Below, piece by piece: positions 17,291 through 23,540 of a stretch of DNA of 64,000 nucleotides. Position 1 is the first letter of the stretch, and every line of letters starts with the position of its first letter. The position numbers and the translations under genes are program-made. The notes under the pieces are model-generated. The model searched no databases. It was not told the DNA's origin and was given only the letters and a program-made list of their open reading frames with translations. The stretch comes from DASRDR01 sp035550795 (GTDB lineage: Bacteria > Methylomirabilota > Methylomirabilia > Rokubacteriales > DASRDR01): assembly GCA_035550795.1 (NCBI GenBank), contig DASZOL010000111.1:98952-162951 (forward strand), read 5' to 3'.

Positions 17291-18063
17291 CCGACCGCCT
17301 GCTGGAAGCCGCGAGGGACGCGGCTCGGAGCGCGGGCGCGATCGCGCTCCGTTACTTCCGCGGGGACGTCCGCGTCATGCGGAAGGCCGATCGGACGCCC
17401 GTCACCCAGGCCGACCACGAGGCGGAGGTCGCCATCGCGGATCGGCTCCGTCCAGCCTTTCCGGACATCGGGTTCCTCGGCGAGGAGTTCGGCGCCCAGG
17501 GGAGCCAGTCCCGGCGCTGGATCATCGATCCCATCGACGGGACCAAGAACTTCGTCCGGGGGATCCCGTACTGGGCGACGCTGCTGGCTCTCGAGGAGGA
17601 AGGCGAAGTCACGCTCGGGGTGGTGCATGCGCCGATGACGGGCGAGCTCTTCTGGGCTCGCCGGGGACAGGGCGCGTGGGCGGACGGCGTTCCCCTCCGG
17701 GTGTCGCGCGTCGACCACTTGGCCGAGGCGATGCTGGTGCACTCGAGCCTCAATCTTCTGCGGCCGCTCGACGACGGGCGAGCCTGGGACGGCTTCGTCC
17801 GCTTGGTCGAGGCGACGGATCGCCAGCGCGGGTTCGGGGACTACTTCGGGTACACGTTCGTCCTGCGCGGCCAGGCGGAGCTCATGTTCGAGGCGGACGT
17901 GAAACCGTGGGACATCGCGCCTCTCAAGGTGCTGATCGAGGAGGCGGGAGGGCGCTTCACGGATCTCGCGGGGCGGCCGACGATCTACTCCGGAACCGCA
18001 CTTGCCTCGAACGGCCACGTCCACGCCGAGGCGCTGGCGCTGCTGAACCGCCCCGCCGACTGA
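17287..18063 (+). CDS. Inositol-monophosphatase-family phosphatase (HisN-like)
   Basis: A 258-residue Mg2+-dependent, Li+-sensitive type phosphatase. Motifs are F-L-G-E-E-F-G (metal Glu), W-I-I-D-P-I-D-G-T-K-N-F and, near the C-terminus, K-P-W-D-I-A-P-L-K-V-L-I-E-E-A-G-G. The K-N-F-V-R-G-I-P-Y-W-A-T-L pattern is closer to histidinol-phosphatase HisN than to inositol monophosphatase, but substrate prediction in this family is unreliable. The GTG start overlaps the preceding stop by four bases. A longer in-frame extension into the acyl-CoA dehydrogenase gene is not needed. No other histidine gene is nearby. Confidence 0.85.
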   Translation: MTDRLLEAARDAARSAGAIALRYFRGDVRVMRKADRTPVTQADHEAEVAIADRLRPAFPDIGFLGEEFGAQGSQSRRWIIDPIDGTKNFVRGIPYWATLLALEEEGEVTLGVVHAPMTGELFWARRGQGAWADGVPLRVSRVDHLAEAMLVHSSLNLLRPLDDGRAWDGFVRLVEATDRQRGFGDYFGYTFVLRGQAELMFEADVKPWDIAPLKVLIEEAGGRFTDLAGRPTIYSGTALASNGHVHAEALALLNRPAD

Positions 18064-18101
18064 CGCCGCCTGGCGCGCGGGGGCCCGGCGGGCGGGTCCG
18101 G

Positions 18102-18119
18102 CCACGCGACGCCGCGTGG
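18102..18119. terminator. Stem-loop after the HisN-like gene
   Basis: A perfect 7-bp stem (CCACGCG / CGCGTGG) with a four-base loop, 38 bases past the stop. No T-run follows, so it is at best a weak or factor-assisted terminator between converging genes. Confidence 0.35.
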
Positions 18120-18188
18120 GCGGCGACGCGTCGGGAGGCGGACGATGGAGTCAGCCGCCAGCGGCAGCGGTCCGTCGCGCGCGCCTCT

Positions 18189-18833
18189 TCACCGGCTGGA
18201 CACCGGGACTCCGGGCGACGCCGTCCCTGCGCGGCCGCCCGAGCCTGACCAGTCCGCCAGCAGTCGGCGAGTGACCAGCTGAACCAGCGAGAAGCCGAAC
18301 TGTGGATTCTGGAAGTAGAGCTTCAGGACCTTGTCTTCCGTGAGGGTGAGCGCGACGACGTCCGTCTCGCAGATCGCGCTTGTTGTGCGCTCGTGATTCG
18401 GCGCGAAGAGGCCGATCTCTCCGATGATGGCGCCTTCCTTCTTGACCAGGACGTCGATCTCCGGCAGCTGGACCGACCCCCGAGACAGGACGTACAGATG
18501 GGTGGCCCTGTCACCTTTCCGGAAGAGCACGTGCCCCGCCTTGAAGGTTCGCTTCGTCAGGAACGGGATCATGGCTTCGAACGAGAACCCCCCTTCGGAG
18601 GCACGCTTGATGTCTCTGATCAGCTGACGGATCTCCAGCAGGCGCTTGATGTTGAGAGGCAGGAGAAGCAGGTGCAGGATGAGCACCGGATAGATCTCGC
18701 CGAAGAACCCGTACCCGATGAACGCGATGTTGCTCGCGATGGCGCAGCCTCGCAGGGGAATCATCGTCTTCATGTAGAAGGTGGACAGCACCAGGATCGA
18801 CGCGACGTAGCCGGTCACTTCGAGCCACTTCAT
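18189..18833 (-). CDS. Membrane-anchored cyclic-nucleotide-binding-domain protein
   Basis: A 214-residue protein. Residues 1-60 form two or three hydrophobic helices (G-Y-V-A-S-I-L-V-L-S-T-F..., and a leucine-rich stretch L-H-L-L-L-L-P-L-N). Residues about 85-200 are a cNMP_binding/Crp-type beta-roll: H-V-L-F-R-K-G-D-R-A-T-H-L-Y-V-L-S-R-G-S-V and I-I-G-E-I-G-L-F-A. There is no C-terminal HTH, so it is not a transcription factor; related POPDC-like or YgjV-like membrane proteins have this order. ATG at 18833 has GAGGAAGGC upstream. It stands alone, with 237 bases of featureless DNA to the next gene on the right. Ligand and partner are unknown. Confidence 0.75.
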   Translation of the reverse strand: MKWLEVTGYVASILVLSTFYMKTMIPLRGCAIASNIAFIGYGFFGEIYPVLILHLLLLPLNIKRLLEIRQLIRDIKRASEGGFSFEAMIPFLTKRTFKAGHVLFRKGDRATHLYVLSRGSVQLPEIDVLVKKEGAIIGEIGLFAPNHERTTSAICETDVVALTLTEDKVLKLYFQNPQFGFSLVQLVTRRLLADWSGSGGRAGTASPGVPVSSR

Positions 18834-19070
18834 GCCTTCCTCCGTCGGACGGGGCTGCCGCGATGATGTCGCGCGACACGTTGTCACGAGTCTGGCACGT
18901 GCGCCACAGATCCTCGCCGCAAGATAGGTGCCCGGGCCCGGTCGCCACTCGCCGGTTGAAGTTCGCGATTCGAGAAGGGAACGTGGTCTGAGCGGTCGGC
19001 TCTCGTGCGGCCACCACCACCACCCGGAGCCGGGGTGGTGGAGCACGGAGAACGCCCGCTCTCCCGGGTG

Positions 19071-19967
19071 CTAGGGGGTGTGCGCGTCCAGGAGGCGCCG
19101 GATCTCCCGCGCGAGCTTGTCGGGAGCCTCCAGGCTCACGAAGTGGCCCACGCCCGGGAGCGGCCGGAGATCCACCGGACAGCCGGCGTCGATCTCGCTG
19201 TTCATGGCCACCCGGGCCGAGAGCGCGCCGTCCTTGGCCGCCCACACGAGTGTGAACGGCGCCGTGATGGGCGCTCGGTAGACGGCCTCCAACCGGGCGC
19301 GCTTCGCCGGTAGGAGCTGCGTGCTGACCATCTCGCGGTAGTAGTTGATCGGCCCGCGCATGTCGTCGGCCGTCTGGAACCGGGAGACCAGCTCGTCGAC
19401 GAGGGCCACGTCCATCGTGCCCGTCTGCCCCTCCCGGAGGGTGAAGGACAGCTTCAGTACCCGGCGACCGATCGGCGTGGTCAGGAAGAGCTCGGGCAGC
19501 CACGGGATCTCGAAGATGGGCACCCACGGGATTCGAATCGTCTGAAAGTCCTCGAAGTGGAGGACGGCCCGCACGAGCGTTCTCGGATGCGGGCAGTTGA
19601 CGACGGCGACCCTCCTGACGAGATGCGAGTATCGATGGGCAAAGATCCAGGCGAGCGCGCCGCCCCAGTCGTGGGAGACGAGCACGGGTCTCTCCAGCCC
19701 GAGAGCCTGGATCAACGCGCTGATGTCGTCGGTGAGCGTGAAGACGTCGTAGCCGCTCGGCGGGCGCTCCGTCTGACCGTAGCCGCGCAGGTCCGGCGCA
19801 TAGAGGCGCGCCTCCCCCAGCAGGTTCATCACCGGACGCCAGCTCATCCATCCTTCGGGGAACCCGTGCAGACATAGCACCGGCGGCCCGTCGGACGGCC
19901 CCGACGTCGCGACGTGGAAGGTGATCCCGTTCGCCCGAACCTGCCGGTGCTCGATGCTCGTGGTCAT
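19071..19967 (-). CDS. Alpha/beta hydrolase, epoxide-hydrolase-like
   Basis: A 298-residue alpha/beta hydrolase with H-G-F-P-E (oxyanion hole, about 34-38), nucleophile Asp100 in S-H-D-W-G-G, acid Asp246 in A-A-K-D-G-A and His275 in G-V-G-H-F-V. These spacings are very close to bacterial epoxide hydrolases such as EchA. The cap keeps P-W-L-P-E and a Tyr in I-N-Y-Y-R (209/210). The position of the first cap Tyr appears to be Val149, so only one of the two epoxide-activating tyrosines is evident. Fluoroacetate-dehalogenase-like activity is an alternative. It is the last gene of the minus-strand run that begins with a halohydrin-dehalogenase-type enzyme, which makes an epoxide or haloacid substrate attractive. 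Confidence 0.8.
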   Translation of the reverse strand: MTTSIEHRQVRANGITFHVATSGPSDGPPVLCLHGFPEGWMSWRPVMNLLGEARLYAPDLRGYGQTERPPSGYDVFTLTDDISALIQALGLERPVLVSHDWGGALAWIFAHRYSHLVRRVAVVNCPHPRTLVRAVLHFEDFQTIRIPWVPIFEIPWLPELFLTTPIGRRVLKLSFTLREGQTGTMDVALVDELVSRFQTADDMRGPINYYREMVSTQLLPAKRARLEAVYRAPITAPFTLVWAAKDGALSARVAMNSEIDAGCPVDLRPLPGVGHFVSLEAPDKLAREIRRLLDAHTP

Positions 19968-20011
19968 CGCTTCTCCGCCGAGGCCGACGTCCGCGCGGAC
20001 TCGATCGAAGG

Positions 20012-20719
20012 CTACCCGCGAGAGCCCCGCTCCAGGACTCGCACCGCGTACTGGGTCCGGATGACCCGATCGAGACGGGGGTCGGCGAGCTCCAGCTCGT
20101 ACGCATCGCCATAAACCAGCTGGCCGTCGACCGTCGGCACCGTTCCCGAGAGGAGGAGGACACCGTCGAGCGCGCGGCCCACGCGGCGACGGAGGCCCGC
20201 CAGGAGCACGTCCGGTGCGAGGAGGCTCCCCAACTTGGCCTCCTGGTAAAGGCGCCGCTTCCGACCGCTTCGGACCCAGGCCCGGAGCTCGAGATCGTCC
20301 CAGTGCCCTTCGATCTCAGACAGGGGCCACACGGTGGCCGCGAGCACCTTGGGGCACAGCTGCTTCGAGGCCGGGACCGAGTGGCGCTCGACGAAGCGGT
20401 CGGTCTGGTCGCTCGCGACCGTCACCCAGGGCCCTCCCGGCCCGAGCAGCAGCGCGAACTCGGCCTCTCCCGAGGTGAACGGCCCTTGCACCTCCACCAC
20501 GTGCTCGACAGTGGCGAGGTAGGCGGCTACTGCGAAGAAGACCGGCACCTCCTTCGGCCGCGCGATGCCGAGGCCTCCAAGCTCCTCGATGTGCCGCTCC
20601 GCGTCCGCTCGATCCCGGCTCGTGTAGCCGGCGCAGACGATGTGGCGCACCAGGAAGGAGAGCGGCGTCCGACCCTCGCGCCCCTCGATGGTTAGGGACA
20701 GTTCGGGCTGGAAGACCAC
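20012..20719 (-). CDS. DUF2848 family protein
   Basis: A 235-residue protein of the DUF2848 family. Recognisable blocks are A-G-Y-T-S-R-D-R-A-D-A-E-R-H-I-E-E-L, the G-I-A-R-P-x-E-V-P-V-F segment, S-D-Q-T-D-R and S-K-Q-L-C-P-K. The C-terminal half resembles the fumarylacetoacetate-hydrolase-like fold, and family members are often next to catabolic hydrolases and dehydrogenases. No catalytic function is established. GTG start at 20719, 40 bases after the DsrE2-like gene, and 44 bases before the alpha/beta hydrolase on the same strand. Shared transcription with both is likely. Confidence 0.8.
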   Translation of the reverse strand: MVFQPELSLTIEGREGRTPLSFLVRHIVCAGYTSRDRADAERHIEELGGLGIARPKEVPVFFAVAAYLATVEHVVEVQGPFTSGEAEFALLLGPGGPWVTVASDQTDRFVERHSVPASKQLCPKVLAATVWPLSEIEGHWDDLELRAWVRSGRKRRLYQEAKLGSLLAPDVLLAGLRRRVGRALDGVLLLSGTVPTVDGQLVYGDAYELELADPRLDRVIRTQYAVRVLERGSRG

Positions 20720-20759
20720 GACCCGCGCTCAGGCGCCTCCCGGGGAGAACACGGGCCGC

Positions 20760-21320
20760 TCAAACGAAGAGCGATACGCGCGAGCGAGCCGCATCACCCA
20801 GGAAGGTTGCGACTCCTCCGACCTCGACGCCCTCGATCAGCTCCTCGCGCGCGATGCCCATCACGTCCATCGACATCGTGCAGGCGATGAGCTTGACGCC
20901 CAGCTGGCGGGCCATGTCGAACAGCTCGTCCACGGACGCCACCTGCTTGTCTCGCATCATCGATTGGAGCATGACGCGGCCCATGCCACCGAAGTTCATC
21001 TGCGAGACGGGCATCCGGTTCAACCGGCGCGGGGTCATGAGGGTGAAGAGCCTCTCCTTGAGGCCCTTGCCGCGCAATGTCGGCCGCTTCTTGAGCGCGG
21101 AGAGGCCCCAGAACGTGTAGAACACCGATACCTCCAGACCCATCGCCGCGGCGCCCGTCGCGATGACGAGGGCGGCGAGGTTCCGGTCGAGGTCCCCGGA
21201 GAAGACCACCAGCGTCACCCGGTCGTCCGGCAGGCGCGCGCGCAGCTCGGCCAGGCGCTCGTCCACGTAGGCGCGAACCGCGGGGTCGATCGCGAGCTCG
21301 GTCACCGTCGCGGTCGTCAT
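20760..21320 (-). CDS. DsrE2/DsrE-DsrF-like sulfur-trafficking protein
   Basis: A 186-residue protein of the DsrE/DsrF/DrsH-like family (DsrE2 type). It has the N-terminal T-L-V-V-F-S-G-D-L-D-R-N-L-A-A-L block and the conserved Cys in I-A-C-T-M-S-M-D-V-M-G, which carries persulfide in characterised relatives. An amphipathic or membrane-facing M-x-x-M-F-G-G-M stretch is present. DsrE2, TusA and rhodanese commonly form a relay passing sulfane sulfur to oxidation or biosynthesis enzymes. The ATG (21320) overlaps the tusA stop by four bases (ATGA), confirming an operon. GAGGAGGAAGGC lies in front of the start. Confidence 0.85.
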   Translation of the reverse strand: MTTATVTELAIDPAVRAYVDERLAELRARLPDDRVTLVVFSGDLDRNLAALVIATGAAAMGLEVSVFYTFWGLSALKKRPTLRGKGLKERLFTLMTPRRLNRMPVSQMNFGGMGRVMLQSMMRDKQVASVDELFDMARQLGVKLIACTMSMDVMGIAREELIEGVEVGGVATFLGDAARSRVSLFV

Positions 21321-21565
21321 GCCTTCCTCCTCAGCAGGTGCACGAACGTCTTCCGGCCCTGCTCGTCCTGGCCCTCCTCCTGGTTCACCAGCTCGTAGCT
21401 CGTGCTGGTCTTGATCCAGCCCTGAAAGTCCAGCACCGAACCGGGATCGGTCGCGACCACCTTCAGGATCTCGCCGACCGGGATGGCGTCGATCTCCTTC
21501 TTCGCCTTGACGATCGGCATCGGGCACTTCAGTCCGCGGGCGTCCACGGTCCGGTACTCCGCCAT
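21317..21565 (-). CDS. tusA: TusA-family sulfurtransferase
   Basis: An 82-residue TusA-like protein. The active-site motif is D-A-R-G-L-K-C-P-M-P-I-V-K, with Cys14 as persulfide carrier, followed by K-K-E-I-D and V-A-T-D-P-G-S. Length and fold match TusA/SirA/YedF. It lies directly between the rhodanese/metallo-beta-lactamase gene and the DsrE2-like gene, overlapping the latter. This points to a dedicated sulfane-sulfur relay rather than tRNA thiolation. Confidence 0.92.
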   Translation of the reverse strand: MAEYRTVDARGLKCPMPIVKAKKEIDAIPVGEILKVVATDPGSVLDFQGWIKTSTSYELVNQEEGQDEQGRKTFVHLLRRKA

Positions 21566-21569
21566 TGCC

Positions 21570-22712
21570 TTACCTCCTCGACAGCGCGCACTGGTTCTTG
21601 CCCAGCTCGAGCTCGGTCAGCTCCGTCTCGGCGGGCGTCTCGCGGCCCAGGTTGATCGCCCGGATCCGGGCGTACTCGGCCGGTGCCGAGCCCGCGGCGT
21701 GCTCGGCCTCGCGCACGAACGCGTCCAGGTCGAGACGCATGGCCTGGTTGCGTTGCCGCAGGTCGCCAAGCGTGCCGGCCACGACGCCGAGCGGCCCGGC
21801 GAGGGCGACGGTGCTCGCGTGAGCCGGCAGCACGACGACCGCGTCGCGGAGCGACCGGAGCCGCTCGTGCAGCGTTCGGTGGAGATCCCGCGCCCAGGCG
21901 GCCGCCTGACCGCCCAGGTCCGGCCGCCCAACGTCGTCGACGAACAAGGTGTCGCCGGTCAGGAGAAAGCCGTCTCCCACCAGCAGCGACGTGCTGCCGG
22001 GAGTGTGACCCGGCGTGCTGAGGGAGACGATCGGGAGGACGTCGAGCTTGCCGATCCGGATGGGCTGCCCATCTGGCAGATCCTCGACGGGGACGGACGC
22101 TCCCTCGAAGTCGCGCTGGCTGGCATGGTAGGCGACGCCGCCCTCCCGGGCGAGCGCGGGTCCGCCCGACACGTGGTCGGCGTGCAGGTGGGTGTCGAAA
22201 ACCCCCCGGAGGCGGAGGCTCTCGCGATCGAGCAGGCCCCGGTAGACGTCGGTCCCCCGGTGCGGGTCGACCACGACCGCGTCCTGCCCCCGCGCCACGA
22301 CGTACGACAGGCACCCGCGGCCGAAGCGGAGCACCTGCCACAGGCGGGCCGGTCCGCTCGCGGAGACGGGCCGCACGGTCGTGCCGAGCCCCCACGCGAC
22401 CATGCCCCCGGTGAGGTTGGCGGCGGCCAGCCCCCGTGCCAGAAGGAGCTCGGCCACGTAGACGGAGGATCCGCCCTCGGCGCAGACGACGACCAGGTCC
22501 CCTGCGCGGCCGCCGAGCCAGTCCGTGACCTTGCGAACCGACGCCTCCTCGCGCTCGACGAACTCGAAGTAGGGGACGTTCAGCACGTCGACCGGACGGG
22601 GGCCCTCCACCCGCCAGCGCGCGAACTCCTCCGCGTTGCGGACATCGAGAATCCGGGGCGGCGTCTCCGCGGCGAGGCGCTGGTAGAGGTCGGGGGCGGC
22701 GAGCTCGGTCAT
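21570..22712 (-). CDS. Rhodanese - metallo-beta-lactamase fusion (persulfide dioxygenase / ETHE1-like)
   Basis: A 380-residue cytoplasmic fusion. The N-terminal rhodanese domain (about 1-115) has I-L-D-V-R-N-A-E-E-F and the active Cys in V-V-V-C-A-E-G-G-S-S. The C-terminal domain (about 125-370) is a metallo-beta-lactamase fold with H-L-H-A-D-H-V-S-G-G, S-T-P-G-H-T-P-G-S, L-T-G-D-T-L-F-V-D-D and L-P-A-H. This mononuclear-iron arrangement is typical of persulfide dioxygenases, here with the rhodanese first rather than last. ATG at 22712 was chosen because the domain starts there; a longer frame overlaps the neighbouring gene. It would oxidise glutathione persulfide to sulfite while the rhodanese handles thiosulfate. 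It lies 22 bases after the halohydrin dehalogenase and 4 bases before tusA. Confidence 0.88.
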   Translation of the reverse strand: MTELAAPDLYQRLAAETPPRILDVRNAEEFARWRVEGPRPVDVLNVPYFEFVEREEASVRKVTDWLGGRAGDLVVVCAEGGSSVYVAELLLARGLAAANLTGGMVAWGLGTTVRPVSASGPARLWQVLRFGRGCLSYVVARGQDAVVVDPHRGTDVYRGLLDRESLRLRGVFDTHLHADHVSGGPALAREGGVAYHASQRDFEGASVPVEDLPDGQPIRIGKLDVLPIVSLSTPGHTPGSTSLLVGDGFLLTGDTLFVDDVGRPDLGGQAAAWARDLHRTLHERLRSLRDAVVVLPAHASTVALAGPLGVVAGTLGDLRQRNQAMRLDLDAFVREAEHAAGSAPAEYARIRAINLGRETPAETELTELELGKNQCALSRR

Positions 22713-22734
22713 GACACGGGCTCCGGCAGGCCGC

Positions 22735-23487
22735 TCAGATCCAGCCGCCTGCGAACGGGATGACTTGGCCGCAGAAGAAGTCCGACTCGTCGCACGCAAG
22801 GAAGACGCAGAGCTTCGCGGACTCCTCGGATCGCGCGAGGCGTCCGGCGGGGACGTTCCGGACGACCCGTGCGAGCTTCTCCGGGCTTCCCGTCACCTCG
22901 GGGCCGAAGTAGGTGGGGTTCTCGACGAAGTTCTGCGCGATGGCGTTGACCTGGATGTTGTGGCGCGCGACCTCCCGTCCTGCCGCCCGGGTGAGGCCAT
23001 TCGTTCCGGCCCGCGCGGCCGAGTACGCGGCGTAGTTCGGCAGACCGGGGATCGCCACTGCCGACGTGAGGTTGACCACCTTGCCGTACCCCTGCCGCTT
23101 CATCACGCGGATCGCGGCGCGGAGGCAGAAGAACGGCTCGTCATACAGATGGGCCGTCATGGACCGCCACGTCTCGTCGGAGACCTCGTCCACCGGCCCG
23201 CCGACCGGTGGATGGCTCGAGTTGTTGATCAGCACGTCGAGGCGCCCGTGCCGCTCTGCGACGGCCCGCACGACACGGTTCGCCTCGCCGGAGACCGTGA
23301 GGTCGCCCGTCACCACCGTGGCCTCCCGCCCGTGAGCGCGTGCGAGCTCGAGGGCGGCATGAGCGCGCGTCTCCGTTCGCTCGTGGAGCGCCAGGATGGC
23401 GCCCTCCTTCGCGAACTCCTCGGCGCACGCCAGGCCCATGTACTGGCCGACGTTGGTGATCAGGACGACCTTGCCGGTGAGCCGCAT
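22735..23487 (-). CDS. Halohydrin dehalogenase-type SDR (haloalcohol dehalogenase candidate)
   Basis: A 250-residue SDR-fold protein without SDR cofactor chemistry. The glycine-rich TGxxxGxG loop is replaced by T11-N-V-G-Q-Y16-M-G18, fitting the T-x4-F/Y-x-G nucleophile-site motif of halohydrin dehalogenases. The catalytic triad reads Ser142, Tyr155, Arg159 (S-x12-Y-x3-R), with Arg in place of the SDR Lys. Downstream, N-A-I-A-Q-N-F-V-E-N-P-T-Y-F resembles the halide-binding loop of Hhe enzymes. Such enzymes turn vicinal haloalcohols into epoxides plus halide, without NAD(P). ATG at 23487 gives the normal 250-residue length. It is first in a minus-strand run ending with an epoxide-hydrolase-like enzyme. 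A divergent, inactive SDR is the alternative. Confidence 0.82.
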   Translation of the reverse strand: MRLTGKVVLITNVGQYMGLACAEEFAKEGAILALHERTETRAHAALELARAHGREATVVTGDLTVSGEANRVVRAVAERHGRLDVLINNSSHPPVGGPVDEVSDETWRSMTAHLYDEPFFCLRAAIRVMKRQGYGKVVNLTSAVAIPGLPNYAAYSAARAGTNGLTRAAGREVARHNIQVNAIAQNFVENPTYFGPEVTGSPEKLARVVRNVPAGRLARSEESAKLCVFLACDESDFFCGQVIPFAGGWI

Positions 23488-23540
23488 GGCGCGCCTGTAT
23501 CGTACGGGGAAGGCGCGGCCGAGGCAATCCGCAGGGGAGT

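Noticed and set aside
19520..19545. TTCGAAT-like T-loop inside the alpha/beta hydrolase gene
   Set aside because: No pairing stems around it and it lies in a well-supported coding frame.
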